DNA of 64,000 bases from Nannochloropsis salina CCMP1776 (Eukaryota; Sar; Eustigmatophyceae; Eustigmatales; Monodopsidaceae). Numbering within the stretch: the first letter of the stretch is position 1; the number at the start of each line of letters is the position of its first letter. A program made the position numbers and the translations under genes. Below are positions 53,028 through 62,545 of this stretch, one piece after another. The notes beneath the pieces are model-generated. The model worked only from the letters and a program-made list of their open reading frames with translations. It did not search any database and was not told the DNA's origin. The stretch covers positions 678,340 through 742,339 of the forward strand of contig SDOX01000019.1 in assembly GCA_004565275.1 (NCBI GenBank). Direction: 5' to 3'.

Positions 53028-53978
53028 GCGGGACTGTGGAAAAATATAGCAGCCGCGCGTTCATGCATAAGGAAGGGAAACGAAAGAAAAACGTTGGGGC
53101 AAAGAGGAAGAAATGCTGCTCGTGATGGATAGATGGCCTTTATCCTTGGCTCTTTTTTTAATATCCTCAACGTTTACACGCGATTACGCAACTTACAAAA
53201 CTGCATTCTATATTCTTATGCGCACAAGCAATTATCATAGTCTTCGTGGTCTCATATTTGCAGGATATTAAGGAAAATACCTTTATAGTTGCAATGTGGT
53301 TCGCAAATGTTGAGCAGATGAGCCGTCAACATACAAATCATATGGACCTTGTACCGGGATGGATGATAGCCTTGTGTAAAGGAGAGAACGATAACTTTCG
53401 GAGCCGTAATATGTAGGTATCTCAAGGCCAGGGGAGGTTGCTTGGACTCTTGCTAAAGCACGCAGCCGCGGCCTGTCAAAAACACTTGACCGTGGAGCGA
53501 CAAAACCTCCAAACGCTAGCTCTCTAACGGAAGTACGTGACACGAAGGCTTTCCAAGTCCTTGAGAAGTCTGGGCTTGGGCCCAAACCGTGCCTGTGACC
53601 TGGGCGTCGATACCGCCTTGCAACCCCTCCCGACTCCGCGTCGCCGTCTCGCGGGTTAGGAAAGCAGCACAGGGAAATACACTCTGACTACCCCAGCTGT
53701 CGTTCCCCTGGATCACAACCATGCCTTGTAAACCGTGCGTCCATCTTTGGCTCCGGTCGTGTCGTTGTGGCGACTTGTGGCTCGGAAGCCGCTTGGTCGA
53801 AATGAGGATGGCCGCGTCCTGGGAACAAGCGCTGACTCAAAACACCACTAGCACGCTTTCAGGAGAAGGGGCAGATTTCTTCCTGTTGTCGCTCATTTTT
53901 CCCTCCGTCCACCACCCGGCAGATCAACATCTCGAACATCCGAATACACGGCATCGTAATAGCTGCGGTACGGCATTC
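53028..53978. other. Intergenic, 950 bp, nothing firm
   Basis: The downstream frame remains open back to 53721, but the presequence argues for the start at 53979. Two reverse-strand ORFs (53283-53585 and 53516-53722) are unrecognised. Confidence 0.5.
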
Positions 53979-56300
53979 ATGGGAAATGTCGGCCACGTGC
54001 GGCGGGCGGCTAGCGGGCCGGGTCGGGGCCGGGGGCACGCGAGAGCGTGGTGGACTGCAGCTGCGGCGACCTTGGTCATGGGGAGCACGTGCGAAATAGG
54101 AAAGGCTTGGGCTTTTGTCCCAGCACCACTGAGACATCTACATGGACCGCAGCCACCATCATTACAGCGTCAGCTCGCAGCGTCCGTGAAAGGGGGCCGT
54201 GCAGCATGGCCTTTGACAGCAAACGGAGCAAAAGGGGGGCCTAACTGCCTAGAAATGCGGACGACGCCGAGAATCGAAACAATCAGATGTAGCAGTGTTA
54301 GTGGCAGAAGCAGAAGCAGCAGATTGTATGCGGTGGACGTTGACGAGAGCAAGGCGGAGGACGGGCCTCCGCCCGCTGTCCCCGCCCCTCCCTCCCCCAG
54401 TCAGACGAATCCCATGACGGAGGCCGACCGACTGCAACTCAAGTCTCAAATGTTCAAGCTGCAGGCCGAAAAGCTACGCCTGGAGGCGGAAAAGGAACAA
54501 ATCAAGATGGAAAGAGAAACCCTGCTGAAGAAACAGAAGAAGCAGCAAGACACGGACCGCCTGGTCGAAAAGTTGCGGGCGGCGCAGCCCTCGACGACAG
54601 GTGCCGCCTCCGCAGAGGGGGCGGCAGCGGAGTTGAAAGCCGTGGTCAAGACATACCTGCGCACCATAGACGCGGACTCCGTCTCGCGCATCCGAGAATT
54701 GAGCGCCGAAGCGGATACGCCAGAGCAGGCTCTGGCCTACACCAACCTGGCGGACGCCGTGATCAAAGCGATCGAGGAGCTCGACGGGCGCCAAGCCAAA
54801 GAGATCCGGGAAGAACTCGCCTTCCGCTTCAAGGACGAGACCCCTCCTCCTTCCTCCTCAAACGCGCCCTTCGATCAGTTCTCCCAGGTGGAAGCGGCCA
54901 TGCGCAACGGATCGAACCCGGGTATGTCCTCCATCGACCAGCTCACGCAGGAGATGATGCGGAACAACACGCGGGGCTTCTCCACCATCTACGCCATCAA
55001 CCTCCCCCAGTGGCTCCCCCGGGAGTTCATGCGCACGCTCGAGTCCTTCGAGCCCCTCCTGGACGAGGACGTGCGGGCCCTCCGCACGGAGGTCTTCAAA
55101 ATGGACACCTTCTTCGTCACCGACGTGGACAAGACGCCCCTGGCCGTGGCCTACATGGGCACCCTACGCAAGCCCTCGGAAGAGGTGTTCAAGGACGTGG
55201 AGAGGCGTCTGCAGGATTTGGAGGGCGGACTCAAAGACCGGGTGCAGCTTTTCCTCTTCGAGAACCCGCGGCCGCAGATGCAAGAGATGGGCGGGATGAT
55301 GGGGGGAGGTGGGGACGCGGAGAACCCCGAGGTCATGTTCATGGCGGTCTCAACGCGGGTCAAGCCCTTGCCGGTGGGCGGGGGGCAGGCCACCCTCTCC
55401 CTGCTCTCTCTCGGTGCCACTGCCTTGAACTGCCTCGTCTATTCCATCTTGACCTTCTACTCCCCGGCGGACATCGTGAACAAGCTGGGCGAGGCGCCCT
55501 TGGCGCGCCTGGACGACGCCCTGCCCGTGGCCGCGGGTATTCTCGGGATCCAGCTCGCGCACGACTTGGCGCACAACCTGATGGCTCGGGCCAAGGACGT
55601 GAAGCTGGGCGTGCCCATCTACATCCCCTCCTTGCAGGTCGGGACCTTCGGCTCCGTGCTCCGCTTTGTTTCCTTCCCGAAACGGCGCAAGGACATGTTT
55701 GACGTGGCTCTTGCAGGGCCCTTGACGGGGCTGGCACTCTCTTTCGCGGCCTTCGCCGCGGGAATGGCCATGACCCAAGGTGCAGCCCCAGAGATAAGCG
55801 CCCAGTGGCCCATGCTTCCCGTCGCGCTCTTTCGCTCCTCGCTCATGTTGTGGCAGGTCGGCCAGGCTCTCTTCAGCGCCGACGTGGTGAGCTTGCCCCT
55901 TGTATCCCAGATCCACGTCCACCCTTTGGCCGTCATTGGCGCGCTGGGTCTCCTCACTCAGGCCTTACAGGCGATGCCTATCGGGCGTTTGGACGGAGGA
56001 AGGGCGAGTACCTCGGTTTTTGGACGCAAAGCGGCCACATTTCTGAGCGCGTCCTTGGTGTTGTATCAGGTGGTGTCGGGGGTCGTGCTTGGGAACACGC
56101 TGCAACTCTTCTGGGGAACGGTGGTCATCATTTTTCAGAATGCACAGGAAATGTATGCGCGGGATGAGATCAGCCCAGTAGACAACAATCGACGAAACTT
56201 GCTCTTGTTGCTCTGGGCGGTGGTGGCTGTCGTGCTCTTGCCTGGAGTTCCGTGGCGAGATGCGGGTGTGTTTGATGACTTTGGTGGCTTTATGACGTAG
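53979..56300 (+). CDS. EGY-like plastid site-2-protease family protein with altered active site
   Basis: 773 residues from ATG 53979, chosen because it gives a plastid presequence: the hydrophobic ARAWWTAAAATLVMG, then KAWAFVPAPLRHLHG with a Phe after the probable cleavage site. A coiled coil (LKSQMFKLQAEKLRLEAEKE) follows at about 150-200, then a soluble region, and from about residue 470 a multi-helix membrane domain of the M50/S2P type. Family features are present: GVPIYIPSLQVGTFGSVLRF, ALAGPLTGLALSFA, and AMPIGRLDGGRAS (the LDG motif supplying the third metal ligand, near 672). The expected HExxH reads LAHDLAHN (about 528-532), so the catalytic Glu is Asp. In plants EGY1 and EGY2 are active proteases while EGY3 lacks HExxH. 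This protein may be weakly active, inactive, or structural. Confidence 0.88.
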   Translation: MGNVGHVRRAASGPGRGRGHARAWWTAAAATLVMGSTCEIGKAWAFVPAPLRHLHGPQPPSLQRQLAASVKGGRAAWPLTANGAKGGPNCLEMRTTPRIETIRCSSVSGRSRSSRLYAVDVDESKAEDGPPPAVPAPPSPSQTNPMTEADRLQLKSQMFKLQAEKLRLEAEKEQIKMERETLLKKQKKQQDTDRLVEKLRAAQPSTTGAASAEGAAAELKAVVKTYLRTIDADSVSRIRELSAEADTPEQALAYTNLADAVIKAIEELDGRQAKEIREELAFRFKDETPPPSSSNAPFDQFSQVEAAMRNGSNPGMSSIDQLTQEMMRNNTRGFSTIYAINLPQWLPREFMRTLESFEPLLDEDVRALRTEVFKMDTFFVTDVDKTPLAVAYMGTLRKPSEEVFKDVERRLQDLEGGLKDRVQLFLFENPRPQMQEMGGMMGGGGDAENPEVMFMAVSTRVKPLPVGGGQATLSLLSLGATALNCLVYSILTFYSPADIVNKLGEAPLARLDDALPVAAGILGIQLAHDLAHNLMARAKDVKLGVPIYIPSLQVGTFGSVLRFVSFPKRRKDMFDVALAGPLTGLALSFAAFAAGMAMTQGAAPEISAQWPMLPVALFRSSLMLWQVGQALFSADVVSLPLVSQIHVHPLAVIGALGLLTQALQAMPIGRLDGGRASTSVFGRKAATFLSASLVLYQVVSGVVLGNTLQLFWGTVVIIFQNAQEMYARDEISPVDNNRRNLLLLLWAVVAVVLLPGVPWRDAGVFDDFGGFMT

Positions 56301-57145
56301 TTTATCAAACGAGCGCGGAGGAATATCGAAACAAGGGAGGAAAGTCGAAGAGGAAGGGTAGACATTTAAGCAGGAAGGAGGTGGAATGTGGAATGGGGAT
56401 CAGTCGACACGGGAGGTGACGCAGGGCTGAACTTTTTTTTTTTTCCAGTCTTTTGATAGAGAGGAGCAATGACAAAGGGAACCACAAGATTCCGGCAGAT
56501 AAAATACTGACCAGAAACAGGGCGATTTGGTCGCACATCAATATTGCCATCCAGGAAATGTCTACATTTTCCTTTTCATCTGCTCCGGCATGGTTGTCGG
56601 GCGGGACGAGTCGTAGCGGAGGACTGGGGAGGAAGGGCAAAGCGAAGGGCATGTGTTTCATTTAGCTTCAGAAATTTTGCCCGCCGATCAAGCGAGGTAG
56701 GCGAGGAGTGGGGCTGGGCCTGGAGATAAAGCACCCAGATACCCAAGGCCAAGGGAGGCAGAGCAATCAACAGGAGCGGCACAAACATTTACAGTCAACA
56801 AAGAAACATTTGCAAATTATAACACATGGGTCAAGTCCAAGCGCAGTCCCACTGTTCTTCGGGATCCATCGCTGCCCTCGCCTTTCTTTGCATTTCGATT
56901 TGCGTCACAACCTGGCAAACCCTACCTCCAAAGGCCTTGAGGGGTTGCTTTATTTGTAAGCCTATTTCTTCAATGTGGGTAAGTCCTTCTGACGTTCATT
57001 GGAACATATGTCGACGCAAAGCCTTCCAAGTCTGCCAGCTGCGTCCACCTCTTTGCGATTGTGGTGTGGTCTGGGTTGTTGGGTGTAGAGCGATCCAGCC
57101 GCTTAAAAGCAGGATCAGGGCTCCAATGACCTTTCCTCCGTCTCA
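56301..57145. other. Convergent intergenic region, 845 bp
   Basis: 3' ends of the EGY-like and RRM genes. Two overlapping hydrophobic reverse ORFs (56305-56661 and 56576-56788) occur in different frames; I could not join them with plausible splice sites. Otherwise AT-rich and empty. Confidence 0.5.
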
Positions 57146-59019
57146 TTAAAATCGACCGTAGCTTTGCTGGCCTGTACCAGTTTGGTTCCACGTCTGTTGC
57201 TGAGCCGTCCCCGTCCACTGCTGCTGCTGCTGTTGCCCAAAAGCGGCGAAAGGCTGCTGCACGCCCGTTGTACTGTACCCTTGCTGTCCGGTCCATCCTT
57301 GTTGAGCCGCCAGCTGTTGCGCATAAATCCCGTACGCCGCCTCCGTCGGCTGCTGCTGCCACCCCCCACCTTGTGTCTGTTGGTAGTAGCTTCCCCCCGC
57401 CGTGTACCCGGTCCCTTGGGCATATTGCGCTTGTTGCAACCCCTGAGCGTAAACGGCAGCCTGTCCATACATGCTCCGCTGTTGCTGCATCATCGAGTTC
57501 TTGGGAGGGCGCGCCATTTCCACCTCCAAAGCGTGTCCCCGAATTTGCGCTTTGGGTTCCACACGCAGCGCTTCTAGCGCGCGGATCGCGGAGTCCCGGT
57601 CCCGATAATTGATGAAAGCAAAATCAGGCCGACGGGCGTTGGGAGCTTGGCCTGCAAGCCGCACGTTGTCGATCTCGCCATACACCGAGAAGACTGCGCG
57701 CATTTCTTGCTCCGTCACGTCCACGGGCACCCCCCCTACGTACAGGTTCTTGACCTGCATGGCGTCGTCGAGCTGGTTGCTCAAGCCCACGCGCTGCATT
57801 TGCTGCTGTTGTGTGGACCGATCCACGCCGTCGGGCCACTCTACCGTCAGTCGCCTCCCGTCCATGGTCACGCCGTTCGCAGCCGTGGTGGTCAGGCGGT
57901 AGGCGCGCTGGGCCGCCGGGTGATTGTCGAATTCGATCACGCAGAAGCCCTGGTTGCTGATTCCGTCCACCGCCAGCGGCATTTCTATCTCGTAGACACC
58001 GTCGCAGCCTTGGGCCACCAAAGCCTCCTCGATCTGGTCGGCCCGCCAGTGCGTGGGCACGTTCGAGAAACGGAGTTTGTCGTTCACGGCTGTGTACGAG
58101 ATGGTTAGCACGCGTCCGTGAAGTTCCAGTCGTCGGTCCAACTCTGCCACCGCCCGGGCCGCCGCCTCCTTGTCGGAAAACCGGACAAATGAAAAATTTC
58201 GGCCCCCCTGCTGCTGACGCATCTTCAGCCGGATTTCAGTTACCTCCCCCAACTGCGAGAAGAGCGCCCGCAAATCTTCCTCCGTTGTGTAAGGATCCAG
58301 GTTCCCCACGTATATCTCTGCGCCTTTCGCCTTCTTTACGGGGGCCGGTGTCGCCGCCACGGGTTTACTGTCCAACACAAATCCTGCGGATCCTCCCTGC
58401 TGGGGGTCGGTGGCTGCGGCGGCCACCGGGTTGTCCGCCCCCCAACGACTCGTGGAGACAGGTGCCGCTGCTGGTTCCGACGCCGAGACGTCCTCTGTTT
58501 TCACCTCTGTGCCGTTTGTCTCCTCCACGCGTGCTTTCTTGTGAGTCTCCGTGTCCTCTCCGGCTTCAGCACCGCCTTCAGCGCTGGGCTCCGCTGGAAC
58601 TGTCTCAGGCTCTTTACGCTTTTCACCTGGATGAGATTCCTCTTCCGTCTGCGTGGGAGGCTCTGGTGGTGGTGTCGCTGCCTCATCCTCCTTCCTCTCC
58701 TCCTCCTCCTTCTCCTCCTTCACCTCCTCCGCTTTCTTCTCCTTCTCTTCGCCGTCATCATCTGCTTTTGTGATGTGCTCGAGGAGGCGGGCAGCGAGAG
58801 CCGCTTTCAAGCCACTGGTATCTAAGCCAAGATTTGTTAGTTGTGCCTTCAACTCAGCAACCTGTTGTTCGTTATTGCATTATCGTATGGGATAGGTGAG
58901 ACAACTCCCAGTGCTCCCGCTCTCAGCCCCGACGAGGATGGTATCCAGGCATATCATAACTCCCCGAGGCCACCTACCTTCATTTTCCCCACCAGATCCG
59001 GGGTCAATTCGTCGCTCAT
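57146..59019 (-). CDS. SAP-domain protein with three RRMs (hnRNP-like RNA-binding protein)
   Basis: Exon 1 is 59019-58978 (MSDELTPDLVGKMK) and exon 2 is 58861-57146 (donor GTAGGT, acceptor CAACAG, phase 0), giving 585 residues. The join completes an N-terminal SAP motif (VAELKAQLTNLGLDTSGLKA), a DNA/chromatin-binding helix pair. An acidic, Lys/Glu-rich region follows, then three RNA recognition motifs at about 196-270 (IYVGNLDPYTTEEDLRALF; FSFVRF), 275-360 (LRFSNVPTHW; GFCVIEF) and 385-466 (LYVGGVPVDVTEQEMRAVF; FAFINY), and a Gln/Tyr/Gly-rich tail of prion-like composition. The middle RRM is divergent. The layout resembles hnRNP or PSPC/SFPQ-type splicing factors; the exact orthologue is not clear. 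It is likely nuclear, in splicing or transcript processing. Confidence 0.9.
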
Positions 59020-59485
59020 ATTTCCGAGCAACGTAAAACTCAGGCCGTGTAATCTGTGTGCGAGATATAAGGTGATCAGTGTGTGAGCGCTTGCGCTGGG
59101 AACAGCGACGTAGAGAAAGGTGGTCGGTGACCATAGACCGTGCCAGCTTTTCGAGCTGCCCGCCCCCGCCCCAGCCTACTTATTTTCAGTTATTTGCCTT
59201 GTCTTCTCGCCGGTAATGATTGGTGCTTAGAGCTCTCTTGTCTGACTTGTATCCATCATTTTCCGTTGTGAGTGGCTATACCTGTATCAGGTTCTGGGTC
59301 CAGCAGCAACGTATCGTGTTCGCTATCGACACGCGTCCTCCAACGAGGCATTGAGGCGTGCAGTTCATTAGAAGTGAAACATTTCTTCTTTTTCAAGGTT
59401 AATTTACACATAGGCAACACGCCGGCTATACCTTCCACGTAGTCAATTTTGCATACCAATCAAGACAAGGCTGGTCAAAGTCCTA
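59020..59485. other. Intergenic, 466 bp, nothing recognised
   Basis: Promoter side of the RRM gene and 3' flank of the PROPPIN gene, both on the reverse strand. Confidence 0.5.
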
Positions 59486-61123
59486 TCACACAGCTTGAAG
59501 GGAGTCGGCATCCCCACCACGTCTCCCATTGCGATCTCTGGAAGGGAGGGTCGCTTGGGATTGTGCAGGTGGAGGGATTGATGGCTGGGTGACGTGCGTC
59601 GGGGTGGGATGCAGGGATCCAGCACTCGGGGCCGTGGCAAAGTGATCCTCCTCCTCCTCCTCTGCCGACCTGACGAGCTTTTTGTAAGACACGCGCTCCG
59701 CCTCCCCTCCTGATGCAAAGTTTGAGACCAAGTATGTGCCGTCCGCGCCCACGCAAATCAATGTATGATCTCGTACACCAAAGGCCACAACAGTACGTGC
59801 TTCCAGGCCTCGAACCTGCGCAAAACTCCACTCCGAAGCGAAGTATCTGGGGGTGACCTGCGGGAGCAGGCTCCGCATGAATGATAAGCCCGAGGTCGCA
59901 TTCTTCACCTCTTCCCCTCCAGCCCCCACCCCTCCCGTGCCTCCCATCGCTGCTGACGACGACCACCCCCCACTATCTGACCGAGTCCCTTGTCTTCCCC
60001 CTCCCCCACCCCCTCCCCCTCCGGAGCCGTTCCCGCCCTCGGCGCCGACGGCAAAAATATGCACGGTGCCCTTGCAGGAAGAGCAAGCCACGAACGTGGA
60101 GGACGCATTGAAGGCCAACGAGTAAATCTCTGCCCTGTCCATTCCTCGCCGCAACTCCTGGAGGAGCTCACCTGAGTAGGTGTCGAAGACCCGCACCAAA
60201 GTCCCCTTGTCCGAGGCGGTGGCGAGGCGCGTCCCGTCCAGGTTCAGGGCCATCTGCGCCAGCTCCGATTCGTGCGCTGGGATGAGCGTGGACTTCCTGC
60301 TGTCGTATAGCTCGACGCGGACAGAGCCTTTGTTGATGCCGGGGCAGGCCAACACCGTGTTGTTGTTATCGGGGCACAGGGCGACGAGACCCCGCGGGTT
60401 TGGGAGCGTGCTCATCTGGTCTTGCAGGTGCAGATCCACGAATCGATAGACGTAAATTTTCGTGGTCAGCACCACCACGACCCTGTCCCTTCGGAGCTTC
60501 ACGGCCTTGACCTCGCTCCGGAAACTCAGCTCGCCCACACACCGGTTCTGATGGTCGTCCCATATCATCACCTTGTTCGGGGGAAAACGAGGGTTGCGTC
60601 CGCCGCCCACTAGCGCCACCAAATTGGTTCTGAAGAGCATTTCTACGATTCCAATCCCACCGTTGGGAAAAATGCGTCGGAAAGTCTCCCTGAAGGGGTC
60701 CACATTGTAGATCCTACCAGACAGCGGAGTAGGAAAGATAGCGAGTGAGTTCTCGCATGCGACCGACCAAGATTCTCTCACACGTTTCCTCCAAGTGTAG
60801 ACAAGTAAAGTTTGTTTCAGATCAAGACATGTGGCAAAAAGAGGAGGATGCGCGGCCCATAGGCATATGAACGCTTCGGGATTCCCTTCTTTTCTTCGAT
60901 TCAATGCGGCTTCCGCTTGGAAAATCACCTCAAAAAGAGCATATTGATGACATCTCACGAATGTTAAACAAATCAATTTCACCGATTTTTTGGATGTCCT
61001 GGCATCCATCCATACATACCTGAATCCATTGTCCGTGCCGCATGCGAAGCAGCCGTAATCTTGGTTGAACCCTACAAAGAGGAGCTCATTCCGCTGATCT
61101 TGCGCCAGTGACATGGAAGACAT
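59486..61123 (-). CDS. PROPPIN, WIPI/Atg18 family beta-propeller
   Basis: Exon 1 is 61123-61020 and exon 2 is 60713-59486 with a 306-bp intron (donor GTATGT, acceptor GGTAG), giving 443 residues. The splice restores CGTDNGFR-IYNVDPFRETFR, the first-blade signature of WIPI/Atg18 proteins; the unspliced frame reads through the intron without a stop, a trap for automatic annotation. Later blades include GIVEMLFRTNLVALVGGG, NKVMIWDD, ALNLDGTRLATASDKGTLVR and FDTYSGELLQELRRGMD. The LRRG motif binds PI3P and PI(3,5)P2, as FRRG/LRRG does in the family. These proteins act in autophagosome formation or vacuole membrane dynamics. LRRG and the blade order point to the WIPI3/4 (WDR45) branch. A poly-Gly insert sits in the last third. 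Confidence 0.9.
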   Translation of the reverse strand: MSSMSLAQDQRNELLFVGFNQDYGCFACGTDNGFRYVWMDARTSKKSVKLICLTFVRCHQYALFEVIFQAEAALNRRKEGNPEAFICLWAAHPPLFATCLDLKQTLLVYTWRKRVRESWSVACENSLAIFPTPLSGRIYNVDPFRETFRRIFPNGGIGIVEMLFRTNLVALVGGGRNPRFPPNKVMIWDDHQNRCVGELSFRSEVKAVKLRRDRVVVVLTTKIYVYRFVDLHLQDQMSTLPNPRGLVALCPDNNNTVLACPGINKGSVRVELYDSRKSTLIPAHESELAQMALNLDGTRLATASDKGTLVRVFDTYSGELLQELRRGMDRAEIYSLAFNASSTFVACSSCKGTVHIFAVGAEGGNGSGGGGGGGGGRQGTRSDSGGWSSSAAMGGTGGVGAGGEEVKNATSGLSFMRSLLPQVTPRYFASEWSFAQVRGLEARTVVAFGVRDHTLICVGADGTYLVSNFASGGEAERVSYKKLVRSAEEEEEDHFATAPSAGSLHPTPTHVTQPSIPPPAQSQATLPSRDRNGRRGGDADSLQAV

Positions 61124-61803
61124 GTTCAAACTCTATTTTTTTTCCCCCAGTCAGCCGTGTCGTTAGCCGCTTCGCTCTTGCACACGTTGAGGTCGAATGG
61201 AAAAGGGCCAGCAATGATGGGGAGCAAAGGCGATGGACGATGAAGACAGGAAAGGAATTTTACAACTTCCTTCGAGCTGCGTCACAAAAGTCGAAGGCAA
61301 CCTGTGCGGAAACTTCACCAAAGGTCACAAGATGCAGTTAGAAGGGTTTTAGTCACGCTTTGGTGAGAGGGGAAGAAATATATGGCCGTTCTGCCTCGCG
61401 CATAGGCCTGTATTCTTCCTATTCCTTCCCTCTGTCGCCGTCATCGTCATCAGGGGGGAAGGGCGTATGATGTTTTATATACCTCCGCCTGCCGCTGGCA
61501 CCGTCATCTCGGGGGGCTCCGTGTGATGCTTTACATACCGTCGAGTGCTACATCCGAGACGCCCTGGACCGTACGACTAAGATCCTCGCATTGCTTTTTG
61601 ATTGGGGTACACGCTCGCACGTGACAGTCGCCATGAAATTTAGGCTGGCGTCTATGTGCGTTGGCATGTCAAAAATTGTTTCAAGCCGCATGAAATGGCG
61701 AATTGTTTCGAATTAATTCGGCGCTCTTCATTGAAACCCTTTCTTACACATCCTGTCCATTTCCTCATCACTGTCATCCTCAACACAAGTGGGGTGACAA
61801 GTC
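61124..61803. promoter_or_regulatory. Divergent 5' region of PROPPIN and mL49 genes
   Basis: 680 bp between opposite start codons. It contains a diverged direct repeat of about 35 bp (around 61436-61478 and 61491-61532, sharing TCATC...GGGG...GTATGATGTTTTATATACC / GTGTGATGCTTTACATACC). No factor site is recognised. Confidence 0.45.
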
Positions 61804-62298
61804 ATGGAGCGAGCCTCTCCTCTTCTCGCACGTTTTGGTGGGCATCTTCGCAAGCACTCTAACAGGGCCAAGAAACGCATCTTCGGCAGTCGCACACGAT
61901 ATGAGGATGTGATAAGACCTGCCAGGGAGCAGGCTGCGGCTGAACCGCCCGCGGCCTTGAAATACCCACCAACATATCAGCCCTCACGTGTTCTCCCCAA
62001 CGGATGGTCCGCTCCACCCGATCCTGCCACCGTTGGCTTGCCAAAAACGTCACTTCCATTCCAAGTTGAGCGGACCGACAAAGGGCGGTGGCTGCCAGTG
62101 TACACGGACGTACGCAAAGGTCGCACGCAATTGATCACGCTGGTGCGGAAGGTGTCAGGAGATTTGGAGGAGATGCGAGGGGAGATGTCCAAAGTTTGTG
62201 CGAATCAAGAAGTGAGAATACGCACGGGCCCCCGTCTGGAAGTAAAGGGGCGCTACACCGCGGAGTTGCGGCAGTGGTTGGCAGGACTGGGGTTCTAA
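61804..62298 (+). CDS. Mitochondrial large-subunit ribosomal protein mL49 (Img2 family)
   Basis: Intronless, 164 residues. The C-terminal 90 residues match the Img2/mL49 fold: LPFQVERTDKGRWLPVYTDV, then TQLITLVRKVSGDLEEMRGE, and GRYTAELRQWLAGLGF, the conserved end of the family. The N-terminus (MERASPLLARFGGHLRKHSN, then RAKKRIFG) is basic and suits mitochondrial import. mL49 sits at the surface of the mitoribosomal large subunit and is related in fold to the translation-fidelity factor SUI1. The gene is head-to-head with the PROPPIN gene. Confidence 0.92.
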   Translation: MERASPLLARFGGHLRKHSNRAKKRIFGSRTRYEDVIRPAREQAAAEPPAALKYPPTYQPSRVLPNGWSAPPDPATVGLPKTSLPFQVERTDKGRWLPVYTDVRKGRTQLITLVRKVSGDLEEMRGEMSKVCANQEVRIRTGPRLEVKGRYTAELRQWLAGLGF

Positions 62299-62545
62299 AG
62301 AAAAAACTAAGAAAGGCGACAAATATCATGTCCACAATCCATAGCACACATTTTCGAAGCGTCACTGGATACACGCGTGACGAACTCGGGCCCTGGATCC
62401 CGAGTGTCTTGTCCTCGCACGTTGCCTTCGCGCTGCATGACTATGTTCACTCGATTTTCTCTATTCTAAATTGTTGCCTATATCTATTCCTCCTGCATGT
62501 CTCTCTCCACCCCTCCATGTTGTCCGATCCCCACGCCCCGTCGCG

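Noticed and set aside
53516-53722. 68-codon reverse ORF upstream of the EGY-like gene
   Set aside because: No recognisable feature; probably the leader region of the EGY-like gene.
56305-56788. Two hydrophobic reverse ORFs that might be exons of a membrane protein
   Set aside because: No GT-AG pair joins them in phase, and the longer frame has only hydrophobic composition in its favour.
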